Program-made: the position numbers and the translations under genes
Shown here: piece after piece, positions 1 through 8,034 of the stretch
Layout: the number at the start of each line of letters is the position of its first letter
Position numbering within the stretch: the first letter of the stretch is position 1
The notes under the pieces: generated by a model
What the model was told of the DNA's origin: nothing
Databases searched by the model: none
What the model saw: the letters and a program-made list of their open reading frames with translations, nothing else
Assembly: GCA_004535785.1 (NCBI GenBank)
Contig: SPIB01000003.1
Span: forward strand, 196,110 to 260,109
From: Gammaproteobacteria bacterium LSUCC0112
GTDB lineage: Bacteria; Pseudomonadota; Gammaproteobacteria; Pseudomonadales; Pseudohongiellaceae
Length of the DNA stretch: 64,000 nucleotides
Reading direction: 5' to 3'

Positions 1-372
1 CTATTACGTGGCATAGTGTAGCTGGCACCGCTCCACGCCTTCCCCTTAAAACTTCCCATCAAGTTAGAGACAGTACTCGGCTCGTGTTCCGCAACGGCTT
101 GTGGACGCGAACCGATACTACCTCCCACCAACTTATTAATTATTGCACTGGGGAGCGATTCGTCTAGGTGGGGGTGTGAGTAGTGAACACGCAAAAACCC
201 ACCTGATGCTCCAGATGGGTTTCGGCGATAAATCAAAATACGAGATTTAAGTCTCTCGCTCTTTAAGTATCTAACACACATGCCACCATGGGAAGCGTGG
301 CAGTGTGGATACTCACCCGTCAGCCGCCAATGTTGCCAGCGGCGAACGGATGAGCAGAGTGTCAGTCAGACC
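1..372. other. gap at window edge; no secure gene
   Basis: No gene can be supported here apart from a minus-strand terminator-like hairpin at 193-222. A minus-strand frame is open from 281 through base 1, but it runs through that hairpin and its product is not recognised. The phage element probably continues left of the window. Confidence 0.4.
191..222 (-). terminator. intrinsic terminator of minus-strand transcripts
   Basis: Arms at 195-205 and 212-222 pair at 10 of 11 positions around a 6-nt loop, and on the minus strand the hairpin is followed by five U residues and GCG. It lies about 150 nt beyond the 39-residue gene and probably ends its transcript. The plus-strand reading has no U-tract, so the minus direction is favoured. 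Confidence 0.7.
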
Positions 373-492
373 TTAAAACAGGCTGAGCTGGTTTGGATAG
401 CTACGGCAATGCGCGCATACGTTTTCCCATCGACCAAATCGACGTCTCACGTAGCTACGCACTCTCACTCCTTTCGGATAAGTACAAAGCAT
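373..492 (-). CDS. 39-residue protein with CxxC and C-terminal QLSLF
   Basis: A short frame with ATG at 492 and TAA at 373. An AAGGAG sequence lies 8 nt before the ATG, and a second AAGGAG lies 5 nt before an internal GTG (residue 11), so a 29-residue form is also possible. The product is very basic (a VRRRF stretch near residues 15-19), has a CAHC zinc-type pair at residues 26-29, and ends in QLSLF. That pentapeptide matches the known consensus by which many proteins bind the bacterial beta sliding clamp, QL[SD]LF. A clamp-binding role is inference from the motif alone. I do not recognise the family. Confidence 0.55.
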   Translation of the reverse strand: MLCTYPKGVRVRSYVRRRFGRWENVCAHCRSYPNQLSLF

Positions 493-627
493 ACCTAACG
501 CTCCTTTCCCTTTCGGGATCAGAAATTAGGGGCGCGATTGGATTTTAGACCGAAAGGAGGGTACTATAAGGGTTCTGAAGCCAGTAGTACCTGCCGAACG
601 GGGTTACGTTACGCCCCACACGCAGCC

Positions 628-671
628 AAAACCTCTCCTTCGGGTGGTGAGACACCCTTGGGAGAGGTTTT
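628..671. terminator. bidirectional intrinsic terminator with nested hairpin
   Basis: Outer 11-bp arms (628-638 and 661-671, core CCTCTCC/GGAGAGG) enclose an inner GGGTG/CACCC stem. T-runs follow on both strands. It starts 7 bases after the stop of the gene at 678-1502 and must end that transcript. The stacked double-stem form is stronger than most terminators in the window. Confidence 0.85.
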
Positions 672-677
672 TCATTT

Positions 678-1502
678 CTATGTATTCATAAATGTTACTT
701 TCTCAGCAGCCTCTGCGGATTTCTCCACTGCCTTCTTCTGCAACCGATTCAAGTAACTGTCCAGCGTAGAGCGAAAAAACTCCCAGTCCTCTGAGTCCAT
801 TTTCTTGGGTATTGCTATCTCAGCATTGGGATAACCTGGGATAGGTATACTTAAAGCCACGTAGATAGTTTCATCTATTGGCGGTGCGGCTGCAGGAAGT
901 GCAGTGCCAGCGGGTGGGACACCTGATTCACGCTCCTCTGACGCAGGAGGCAGGACCGGCTTTTCCTTTACCAACCGAACCATATTGCCATCGCGTGCAA
1001 TAATGCCAGCGAACTCCATGTAGTCGAGCAGCATAGACAACTGTCTGCGCTCCGAGGGATGCGCACTGCTGACCTCTGAAAGAACCTGAACAGCATTATC
1101 TTCAGTGATTGGGTTCATCTGCAATCGCAGCACCAAAGCCTCAGAGAACCATGTGTTGCGGATAACCGGTGCAAGCTTCTTGCCCGCATCCAAGTCCTCC
1201 CACTCAAGCCGCTGCCGGTAGGCAATGACCTCTTGGCACGGGGTGAAGCTGTGCCCTGATTTATGAATCAGTCCAGACTCAACAAAGAATGGATTGCATA
1301 TTGAAACGGAGTTTGGGCTAAGCCCTTGAATATCAGCTATATCCTGAATGCTGACGGGTTTTCTAGCATCAGTGCTCGCAACGGCAAAAGCCTTGAGCAA
1401 AGTGAACTGGTTTTGAACAGCCAGCTTCGCTGAAGGCAAATTGTATTTTGACTTGCTTTGTGAAGGGCGGGCTGGTGGAGGGTCCTGCTCTAATTCGCTC
1501 AT
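678..1502 (-). CDS. winged-helix-like hypothetical protein, isolated moron-type gene
   Basis: 274 residues, not recognised by family. Residues about 28-80 read like a winged helix-turn-helix (a segment beginning VSIQDIADIQGLSPNSV, the pattern of a DNA-binding recognition helix). A proline/alanine-rich linker lies around residues 185-215, followed by a helical charged C-terminus. The gene stands alone: it has its own sigma70-type promoter (1535-1562) and a strong terminator directly after its stop, and it is separated from the lysis genes by an AT-rich gap. That layout is typical of independently expressed phage cargo genes or a regulator. Function is unknown. Confidence 0.75.
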   Translation of the reverse strand: MSELEQDPPPARPSQSKSKYNLPSAKLAVQNQFTLLKAFAVASTDARKPVSIQDIADIQGLSPNSVSICNPFFVESGLIHKSGHSFTPCQEVIAYRQRLEWEDLDAGKKLAPVIRNTWFSEALVLRLQMNPITEDNAVQVLSEVSSAHPSERRQLSMLLDYMEFAGIIARDGNMVRLVKEKPVLPPASEERESGVPPAGTALPAAAPPIDETIYVALSIPIPGYPNAEIAIPKKMDSEDWEFFRSTLDSYLNRLQKKAVEKSAEAAEKVTFMNT

Positions 1503-1524
1503 CGGGTTGCACCATGGATAGTCT

Positions 1525-1562
1525 GTGTGCGCTCATTATAACACACAAATTATCAGCGGCAA
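1525..1562 (-). promoter_or_regulatory. promoter and candidate operator of the 678-1502 gene
   Basis: On the minus strand TTGCCG (1557-1562) and TATAAT (1535-1540) are separated by 16 bp, a near-consensus sigma70 promoter. The -10 is bracketed by an inverted repeat TGTGTG/CACACA with about 12 nt between arms, so a repressor bound there would block RNA polymerase. Autoregulation by the downstream winged-helix-like protein is a reasonable but unproven guess. Confidence 0.7.
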
Positions 1563-1850
1563 CTATTTTCAGGAAAGCGCATTTTTATCTACCTATCCCA
1601 TGCCTAATAGAAACCCTTTCTAATCAAACCCCAGTCAGGCATATTTTTTAATAAATTATAATACTTATTTTTCAATTAGTTATTACACTACTTTCGCTGA
1701 TACCACTGATACCACTGGTGGCATGTATTGGAAGATGAAAGGATAGAAAACATCAAATAAAGCAATTTCATCGAAAGTTAAGACTTTTGGAAAACTTAAA
1801 GCATTTGTGGCAGTAGTACTAAATATTGCAGTTATTTAGCTCTATTATCA
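1563..1850. other. AT-rich intergenic gap with repeat cluster
   Basis: No gene is seen. The stretch is much richer in A and T than its neighbours. It contains two tandem GATACCACT copies (1699-1707, 1708-1716) followed at once by GGTGGCAT (1717-1724), so the second copy forms an imperfect palindrome with it. This looks like a protein-binding site rather than coding sequence. Confidence 0.5.
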
Positions 1851-2042
1851 CTATATATTGTGATTTGCTCTGTTTAGAGCTTTTGTAACTTCTGCAGCAA
1901 CTAGCGCAATCAAACCTACAAGTGCTGGATGCAAATCTAGTAAACCGATATTAGTAGTAATCCATTCAAGGGAGAAAATAGCAACTGCAACTCCCAATCG
2001 CCAAGTAAATGATTTTAGTCTCTTCGAAAGCTGTTCATTCAT
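1851..2042 (-). CDS. holin-like small membrane protein
   Basis: 63 residues from ATG 2042, chosen because AGAGGA lies just before it; a longer frame from 2105 would overlap the endolysin gene. The protein has a basic N-terminus and two hydrophobic segments (about residues 16-32 and 38-54) with a short turn, and a charged tail. Two-segment size and position immediately after the endolysin gene fit a class II-type holin that would permeabilise the inner membrane at lysis. No specific holin family is recognised, so the call rests on topology and context. Confidence 0.6.
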   Translation of the reverse strand: MNEQLSKRLKSFTWRLGVAVAIFSLEWITTNIGLLDLHPALVGLIALVAAEVTKALNRANHNI

Positions 2043-2094
2043 AATCCTCTGTATTAACTGATATTTATATATGCATAGTATCTCGCAGTATTCC

Positions 2095-3117
2095 CTATTT
2101 GGCACCAGATAAGAAGACTACAGGATCTAGCATATAGCGGATAACGCCAGCTCGACTACGGACGATACTTGTGTCTATCGCTCTATTCCAAAGGTCCAAA
2201 TGCAGGTGTGGGCCAGTACTATCCCCCGTGTTACCAGTCTCCCCTACAACCTCCCCGCGCTTATATGCCCCTAAACGCCCCGCTATTGAGAGATGCAGGA
2301 ATCGAGCATGATAGGTGCTCCCCTTGTATATAAAACGAAAATAGACGGCATTTCCGAGCGATGGGTGGTCAATAGCACGGTAGTACACCTCTCCATCACA
2401 GGGGGCCACCACCGGAGTGCCCACCGGACACCCAAAGTCGGTGCCATTGTGAACACCGCTCAGGTAGTGTGCGCTGGGGCTAAGGAAGGACTGGGTTACC
2501 TTCTCTTGATACTTTTTCGGGAGCGGGTGGACTAATGTCGCCTCTGTCATCCTGCGGTACTGCTCCGTGAGCTGCTTCACGATGGCGGTGAGGAAGTTCC
2601 ACTTCTCGTATGAGAGGGTTGCCGGTAGATCGTGGATACGGCGCTTCTCGTAGTCCCACTCATGCACAAGGTTTCTGTCAGCACCCGTCCAGTGAACGTC
2701 ACCATGGGTTATCTCGTGGATGAGGATGCGCAGGAAGTCCGAATAGGGGTAGTGCTTAGCCTTCTTTCCAGGGTCTGCACACACCCAGAAGTCGAGAACA
2801 CTATCCACGTCACGGTGGTACGCACCATTAAGCGTCTTCTTAACACCCCACTTTGTCCTTTCCTTTGTAGTGAAGTGGAAGCCCACGGCGTTGTGGTTGA
2901 CTGCAGGGCATAACTTCTTAAGGAACTTCCAGTCGAGCACCACGTCACCATCGGTATCCTTAACGGTGGGAAGCTTGCCCTTCAGTTGAAACTCTACAAC
3001 AGTAAAGACCACATCCTCTCGGCCTTTGGTTTTCAGAAGAATCGCCCGTGCTAGGTCGAGGTCTTTTCGTAACTTACTGGCCTTCGAGGTCGTATAGATG
3101 ATGCAGTCGAGCTTCAT
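2095..3117 (-). CDS. endolysin with M23 peptidase and second metallopeptidase motif
   Basis: 340 residues. The C-terminal part (about 215-320) is an M23 (LytM/lysostaphin) endopeptidase: an HNGTDFG segment supplies the first His/Asp zinc ligands and GPHLHLDLW the HxH pair. M23 enzymes cut peptide cross-bridges of peptidoglycan. The N-terminal half carries a separate HEITHGDVHW segment near residue 135, an HExxH zincin motif, suggesting a second metalloprotease-like domain. There is no signal peptide, so export by the adjacent holin-like proteins is expected. Neighbours on both sides are small membrane proteins, giving a lysis cassette. The role of the N-terminal zincin motif is uncertain. Confidence 0.85.
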   Translation of the reverse strand: MKLDCIIYTTSKASKLRKDLDLARAILLKTKGREDVVFTVVEFQLKGKLPTVKDTDGDVVLDWKFLKKLCPAVNHNAVGFHFTTKERTKWGVKKTLNGAYHRDVDSVLDFWVCADPGKKAKHYPYSDFLRILIHEITHGDVHWTGADRNLVHEWDYEKRRIHDLPATLSYEKWNFLTAIVKQLTEQYRRMTEATLVHPLPKKYQEKVTQSFLSPSAHYLSGVHNGTDFGCPVGTPVVAPCDGEVYYRAIDHPSLGNAVYFRFIYKGSTYHARFLHLSIAGRLGAYKRGEVVGETGNTGDSTGPHLHLDLWNRAIDTSIVRSRAGVIRYMLDPVVFLSGAK

Positions 3118-3118
3118 G

Positions 3119-3373
3119 CTATTTTGTGATGTTATGAATCTTGATGATGTCCTTCATCACTGCGGTATTCTCACCGAGCTGAGTCATGATTGAGGTACGC
3201 ACCTCTTTCTCCACCTGCCGCATCGCATCCTCACGTTCCTTGAGTGCATTAAGGTGATTCTCGTTTACGGCGCCTACGTGCTTGATGCACTCTCTGGCGG
3301 TGTATACGAGTGCGAGAACTGATACGACTCCGATACTAAGATTTGGGAGTGTTGATAAAACTGATGTCTCCAT
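3119..3373 (-). CDS. holin-like protein, one membrane segment plus coiled coil
   Basis: 84 residues. A hydrophobic segment at about residues 8-26 is followed by a charged heptad-like region (residues 40-70) rich in Glu, Lys and Arg. This anchor-plus-coiled-coil form is common among phage lysis accessory proteins. The stop is 1 base from the endolysin start, so the two are certainly cotranscribed. It could be a holin, an antiholin or a membrane tether for the endolysin; the sequence does not separate these. Confidence 0.65.
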   Translation of the reverse strand: METSVLSTLPNLSIGVVSVLALVYTARECIKHVGAVNENHLNALKEREDAMRQVEKEVRTSIMTQLGENTAVMKDIIKIHNITK

Positions 3374-3377
3374 GGTG

Positions 3378-3452
3378 CTATGCGTGTGTTATTGAAACGC
3401 TAAGGGCGAATAAAATTGATGCCGTGAGAGTTATGAGAATGATTCGGATCAT
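3378..3452 (-). CDS. 24-residue hydrophobic peptide in lysis cassette
   Basis: ATG at 3452, TAG at 3378. The peptide is Met-Ile-Arg followed by about 20 mostly hydrophobic residues ending THA, i.e. it looks like a lone signal peptide or membrane segment. It lies 4 bases before the holin-like gene. There is no Shine-Dalgarno sequence, but TATACT lies 6 nt before the ATG, as seen at several other phage genes here. It may be a lysis microprotein or a leader peptide; it is short enough to be chance. Confidence 0.35.
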   Translation of the reverse strand: MIRIILITLTASILFALSVSITHA

Positions 3453-3467
3453 AAATACAGTATACGG

Positions 3468-3851
3468 CTACAATTCCCTACAAAAAGCGTTTGGTTTTCT
3501 TCGCCTCTTGAGCCGAGTAATGTTGTACTCAAGTTGCTTAATCTTTTTTCTGAGTGATTGAATAACGAGTCGATTCTCTTCCTTCAGATTGTCCTTGTGC
3601 CGACCGCAAAGACTGCATTTGAATGATGGGTGGTCACAATGAGGATGGAGGTCACGCTTCACCTGCGCATACGCATCTGACTCAGACTCTAACTGACATG
3701 TCTCAAACTGACGTATGTGATACGCCACCGTGGAGAAGTCTACCGACAATCGGTTTGCTATTTCCTGCTTGGTTTCATTGTATTGGAAGTGGGAAACAAC
3801 GATGTTGCGGATTTCAACTTTTGAGAGATGTGAAAATCTGCGGCGTGGCAT
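3468..3851 (-). CDS. HTH protein with zinc-type cluster and coiled coil
   Basis: 127 residues. Residues about 10-48 form a basic helix-turn-helix (core NETKQEIANRLSVDFSTVAY), like transposase or sigma-region-4 type DNA-binding domains. A CSLCGRH segment near residue 80 with upstream histidines (HPHCDH) suggests a zinc site. The C-terminus is a Lys/Arg-rich coiled coil. It starts 2 bases after the stop of the glycine-rich fibre gene. A regulator acting late in the cycle or on the tail/lysis genes is likely; it is not recognised as a named family. Confidence 0.65.
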   Translation of the reverse strand: MPRRRFSHLSKVEIRNIVVSHFQYNETKQEIANRLSVDFSTVAYHIRQFETCQLESESDAYAQVKRDLHPHCDHPSFKCSLCGRHKDNLKEENRLVIQSLRKKIKQLEYNITRLKRRRKPNAFCREL

Positions 3852-3853
3852 CT

Positions 3854-4666
3854 TTAAAATACGATAATTTCTACGCGACCGTTTGCCCCTGCCCCTGAAA
3901 TTGCCTGTGCTCCTACAAATCCGGCAGCAGCACCACCGCCCCCACCTCCAGGAGTTGAACCAGCCACTCCTGTCGCGAGTGTTCCTGCCGCTGTCACTCC
4001 GGCACCACCATCTCCACCTTCTGCACCTGGCACACCTCCACCATCACCCCCAGATGATGCCTGTGGCGTTGTACCTGAAGTTGACGCTGAGGATGAAGAA
4101 ACTCCGTTGACATTCTCGAAAGCGATATTTGCATTCGATCCACCAACACCTCCTGCAGCAGCGTTCGCTGTAACTGTTCCAGAACTATTGCCTGCGCCCA
4201 GTCCACCATTTCCACCATTTGCAGTGACATGAGAACCGAAACTTGAAGCCCCTCCTACGTTACCGTTTGCTGTGTTGTTTAAACTCATTGATGATGCAGC
4301 GGGACCACCCAAACCAACTGTGACAGTTTCAGTTGCTGCAAGCTTATACAACGGTATTAGGGACACACGATATTCACCACCTGCCCCTCCTGAAGCTGCA
4401 GAACGGTTTGCCCAGCTCGCTGCTCCTCCACTTCCCCCACCTCCCCAGACTTTAATGAGTGCCATCGTTCCTGTGCTTGGTTTTGTCCACGTTCCTGACG
4501 CTGTGAAGATTTGAATATCTGCAGTGGGAGGCAAAAACTCCTTACTGAGCTTCCCTGTCGATTCCAGCTTCGGAACACGCCCCTCATCATTTGCAGGCGT
4601 TGGGTCTTTCTCTGACTCATCTATAAAGTCTGATGCTACAATTGGTTGTCCAACTACTATTCCCAT
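3854..4666 (-). CDS. glycine-rich tail fibre or adhesin
   Basis: 270 residues. After a short N-terminal attachment region (1-55), residues about 60-270 are dominated by Gly, Ala, Ser and Asn with repeated GG and GGG runs (VWGGGGSGG, SSGGDGGGV, STPGGGGGG) and end in RVEIIVF. This matches the glycine-rich domain found at the tips of phage tail proteins, where polyglycine loops contact receptors. Context after the tail-tip genes supports host recognition. The receptor cannot be told from sequence. Glycine runs make this stretch prone to misassembly. Confidence 0.75.
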   Translation of the reverse strand: MGIVVGQPIVASDFIDESEKDPTPANDEGRVPKLESTGKLSKEFLPPTADIQIFTASGTWTKPSTGTMALIKVWGGGGSGGAASWANRSAASGGAGGEYRVSLIPLYKLAATETVTVGLGGPAASSMSLNNTANGNVGGASSFGSHVTANGGNGGLGAGNSSGTVTANAAAGGVGGSNANIAFENVNGVSSSSASTSGTTPQASSGGDGGGVPGAEGGDGGAGVTAAGTLATGVAGSTPGGGGGGAAAGFVGAQAISGAGANGRVEIIVF

Positions 4667-4679
4667 ATATCATTAAAAA

Positions 4680-5147
4680 TTATCCTGTGTTTGTTAAAGT
4701 GTATACAAAGAGCGTATCTTCACCAGTAGCCTTGACGTGTGCAGGGTTTATGAGAATACGACTAAAAAGCCTGAGGTTCGCAAAGAATCCGAACTCTGAA
4801 TATGTATCATCAGGTAGATCACCATCTGGCATAAATACTTCAATCGTTATCACGTTGTTTGACACAACCACGTTCGTGAGCGGAATGGCAGTCTCCAGTG
4901 GATTCTCTAGATTCGTGTCCCCGTTAGCTGGTGGAGTAGTGCCATCACCAATTGATGCGCTGTCAATTTCAATTGGGTATGTGGTATCACCTGCGAGCTG
5001 ACGCATGATGAGATTTCGGCCATAACCATTGGAAGAAACTACTTTGTTTTTGAAAGGACCAGCTTCACGAATGAGCTTGCCGTCCTTGAATGACTTGATG
5101 ACGAGCTCGCCTGCCATTCCCATTGAATCTGATATTGCGTCTTTCAT
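4680..5147 (-). CDS. tail-tip or baseplate protein, hypothetical
   Basis: 155 residues from ATG 5147; the longer frame from 5204 would overlap the upstream gene by 25 bases and has a less likely N-terminus. Composition is beta-rich with no membrane segments. Its N-terminus shares a DSMGM-x-x-EL motif with the C-terminal end of the upstream tail protein (DSMGMTDEL), hinting at a duplicated joining segment. Placed between the tail hub protein and the glycine-rich fibre, so a tail-tip component or fibre connector is likely. Not recognised by family. TATACT lies 14 nt before the start. Confidence 0.6.
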   Translation of the reverse strand: MKDAISDSMGMAGELVIKSFKDGKLIREAGPFKNKVVSSNGYGRNLIMRQLAGDTTYPIEIDSASIGDGTTPPANGDTNLENPLETAIPLTNVVVSNNVITIEVFMPDGDLPDDTYSEFGFFANLRLFSRILINPAHVKATGEDTLFVYTLTNTG

Positions 5148-5179
5148 ATTTCTATTGTTTAAGTATAACCCGTCACACA

Positions 5180-6610
5180 CTATCCCCACTTCGCATATCC
5201 CCACCTACCTTTTCCTGGAGTGGTTCCTTCATCATTCGACCAAACGTATGGACCGACTAACCTCTCCACACTCAGTTCATCCGTCATACCCATTGAATCA
5301 TTCATGGTGTAGTACGTGAGGAGTGTCTCTTGATCGTCCACAATCACTTCTTTCGACCTGAGCTGATTTTGCAGATACTCAATAATTCCAATGGACTTCA
5401 GCGTTGCAAAACGGACCATATATTCGAGCTGCGTACCCAGTGGGTCACGCATGATGGCTGTCACTGATTGAATGAGCACTGAGATACTTTTCCCTCGCTG
5501 TGTGGAGTCAATATCAATCACCTGTCCGGCCCGTAACCCATCCTCATACGTCCTGAAACTACCTTCGTAGATTTCATTCTCGTAGCTCTTGAGCTCAGCA
5601 AGCGCACGGTCGATGGCTTCCTCCTGACTTCTGATACTTCTGTCCGTGATAGCAAACTCGTACACACCAAATTGCACCTGAGATGCAGGCGCTGGGACGG
5701 ATACCACAATAGGATAGAGATAGGTTCCGGTCACCACGATGTTATTGGTACCACTTGCAGGTGTGTGGCCTGCAGTGAAGCGGATGTACTTCTCATTGAA
5801 GTTCCACATGCAATCGAATGAGGCATCGTCACCGAGATACTCAACACCTACTGTCTGCGCTACTCCCCCTACCGTCACGGTTGGAAGCGAGTCGTACTTA
5901 TTGGCAAGAGGGAAATTGACTCGGGTAGCATCACCGCTCCAGTACTCAGTACGGGTTCCTGTAGATACAGCCTCACCTCCTTGCACAAGAATGCTATTCC
6001 GGACCTGTGTAAGGTCTTCCACTATCTCCAGCGAGTTGTATATGTAGTTCTCAGACGTGTCAGAAAGGCTAAAAGGGGCGCTCTCTGCGTTTTTAGCGAA
6101 GAAGTGGACATCCATATCATAATCCACGTACCACACGAAGGAGATGGCATCTGCGAGCTTCTGGAGGCAGTCTGCAACGGTGAGACGATTGAATGAGATA
6201 CTTTCGATGACTTGAGTGCTCGTGGTGTTTGTAGAGGTGAAGCCGTCTGTGGTGTAGTTGGTGAGTAGGTCGGCCACGATAGCGGCGACGGTCATGCTCT
6301 GGTAGCGCTCGGTAACCAATTCACGCTTCAGGAATTGCGAGTAGTCGTTGCACTCCACCACGTACTCAAGAATGGTTGAAGCGATGACGTTTTCAGTAAT
6401 ACGCACAATGACTCCGCCAAAGATGGTGGAGCTGTCACGGGTCACTACCACTTCATCACCGAGTGATGGTACGTAGGTGAGGTCGCCGTATTTGCGGATG
6501 GTGAATTGGAGCGTATCCACCTGCTGATTCAGGTTGTCTACTTTACGAAGTGTCTTGAAAACTACGCTTGATGTTCGGTCAACGGCATCTATGGTGATAG
6601 CAAATGACAT
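5180..6610 (-). CDS. tail-tip hub / distal tail protein
   Basis: 476 residues, mostly beta-type, rich in Thr, Val and Tyr. The region 1-200 resembles the hub fold of phage tail-tip proteins (late control gpD / siphovirus Dit-Tal-like), with FTIRKYGD and GDEVVVTRD stretches; the middle (about 220-300) looks like an inserted carbohydrate-binding-type beta domain. It follows the tape measure gene by two bases, the standard place for the distal tail protein. The C-terminus carries the DSMGM motif also seen at the start of the next gene. Exact family is not certain. Confidence 0.7.
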   Translation of the reverse strand: MSFAITIDAVDRTSSVVFKTLRKVDNLNQQVDTLQFTIRKYGDLTYVPSLGDEVVVTRDSSTIFGGVIVRITENVIASTILEYVVECNDYSQFLKRELVTERYQSMTVAAIVADLLTNYTTDGFTSTNTTSTQVIESISFNRLTVADCLQKLADAISFVWYVDYDMDVHFFAKNAESAPFSLSDTSENYIYNSLEIVEDLTQVRNSILVQGGEAVSTGTRTEYWSGDATRVNFPLANKYDSLPTVTVGGVAQTVGVEYLGDDASFDCMWNFNEKYIRFTAGHTPASGTNNIVVTGTYLYPIVVSVPAPASQVQFGVYEFAITDRSIRSQEEAIDRALAELKSYENEIYEGSFRTYEDGLRAGQVIDIDSTQRGKSISVLIQSVTAIMRDPLGTQLEYMVRFATLKSIGIIEYLQNQLRSKEVIVDDQETLLTYYTMNDSMGMTDELSVERLVGPYVWSNDEGTTPGKGRWGYAKWG

Positions 6611-6612
6611 AG

Positions 6613-8034
6613 CTATATTGCATTAGAGGCTTTCAATCGCTGCATCATAAGGTCACCAATAATCTCGGCACTATATGCGTCAATAAAGCTGTTTCCGGTA
6701 ACGTTCACGGTGATTGGATTAGATGTTTGTGCAGTAGGCTTGGCAATGAACTGGTTCGTCATAGCATCAGTGTCGATGGTCTCAAAGTCCACTTTCTGGA
6801 TTGATTTAATGGTGGTGAGCTTGTCTCCAAGTCCTGGAACCTTCTGCGCGAGCTTAATAACTCGATTGATGGCATCAATTGCCTTGTTCACACCACTGAT
6901 AATGAAGTTAACCATACTCTCAACGGTGTCAATTACCGCATTCGATGCCTCTGCAGCAGTGAGCTCAATACCATGCCAGATGTTCTCCCAATCAGTTGCT
7001 AGAAGTAGGACCACTCGTCCTATCTGGACAATGGCGGTTGTGAGTAGCCCAATAAGTGCGAGTACGCCCCATGCTGGAACTGATGCAACACCCAAAGCCA
7101 TAGCGAACGCGGTGACTGCTCCACCCAATGCAGAGAATCCCATCACGATTCCTGGAAGAGCTATTCCGATTGGCAGCATCACGGCGAGCACTGCCGTAAG
7201 AGCCAAGGTGGTGATGATGAGGTTGCGGGTAAGAGTCGGATTTGCTTCTGCCCAGCTTGAAAATTGAATGAGCATAGGCGTGATGCTCTCAGTTAGATCT
7301 CGAACAATAGGAAGAATCTGCTGACCGATAACCTCTTGTAGCTTTCCAAACTCATTTCGCATGGCAACCATAGAACCATCTGCGGTCTCTCGTGCAGCCT
7401 CATTAAAGCCTTCGTAGGTAGAATTGAGTACCTTCACAAGTGCTGCTGCTCGCTCCGCCTCAGTACCGTTACTGATGAGCTCCTTTGTGACATCATCAAG
7501 CACAAATCCAACTCTTGTCAGTGAGCCAAAGTTTCCATTGAGTGCCTGCGCGAGTCCGTTTGTCAGTTGCTTAAGGTCTTCGGTAGATGCTGCTGCACCC
7601 TTCTCTGCCACCACGTAATCGAGAATTGCAGGAGTGAGCTTTTCGATGGTAGTAGCTTGCAGGTCGAATGTAGCGAGCTGTGCCTGCGCTTGAGTGATGG
7701 CCTCACCGCTGACTACTCCCACTCGCTCAAGTGCATCAGCCTGCTTCTTTAGAGAGTCAATCTGGTCGTCAGTTGCTCCACCTGTAGTCCGGAGGATTTG
7801 TGCGAGGCGGAATTGGGCGCTCTCCGCATTCTTGGCTTCCTGTGTAGAGATACCAAGAAAGGTCGCGAGCCCTGCAAAAGCAGTAACTCCGACCTTTCCG
7901 ACCGACTTCATAGCATCAGAGACACCATCAACACTAACCTGTGTGACATCAAGTTGCTTCTGTAGAGATGCAAAGGCGCTGTTTGCCTTATTCTCTGCGT
8001 CAATGATGATTTTTAGTCTTGTATCACTAGCCAC
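6613..8034 (-). CDS. tape measure protein
   Basis: 473 residues from a GTG start that overlaps the end of the frameshifted chaperone product by 8 bases. The N-terminal half is a long helical, Ala/Gln-rich region; residues about 270-345 hold several strongly hydrophobic helices (one begins IITTLALTAVLAVMLPIGIA), typical of the membrane-interacting part of tape measure proteins that fixes tail length and helps DNA entry. At 473 residues it is short, implying a short tail if no other segment contributes. Position between the chaperone and the distal tail protein is canonical. Confidence 0.88.
   Translation of the reverse strand: MASDTRLKIIIDAENKANSAFASLQKQLDVTQVSVDGVSDAMKSVGKVGVTAFAGLATFLGISTQEAKNAESAQFRLAQILRTTGGATDDQIDSLKKQADALERVGVVSGEAITQAQAQLATFDLQATTIEKLTPAILDYVVAEKGAAASTEDLKQLTNGLAQALNGNFGSLTRVGFVLDDVTKELISNGTEAERAAALVKVLNSTYEGFNEAARETADGSMVAMRNEFGKLQEVIGQQILPIVRDLTESITPMLIQFSSWAEANPTLTRNLIITTLALTAVLAVMLPIGIALPGIVMGFSALGGAVTAFAMALGVASVPAWGVLALIGLLTTAIVQIGRVVLLLATDWENIWHGIELTAAEASNAVIDTVESMVNFIISGVNKAIDAINRVIKLAQKVPGLGDKLTTIKSIQKVDFETIDTDAMTNQFIAKPTAQTSNPITVNVTGNSFIDAYSAEIIGDLMMQRLKASNAI

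Noticed and set aside
1-281. Minus-strand frame open from ATG 281 to the window edge
   Set aside because: It reads straight through the terminator hairpin at 191-222 and its product is unrecognised; about 93 open codons can arise by chance. It might be real if it restarts after the hairpin, but that cannot be settled without the sequence to the left.
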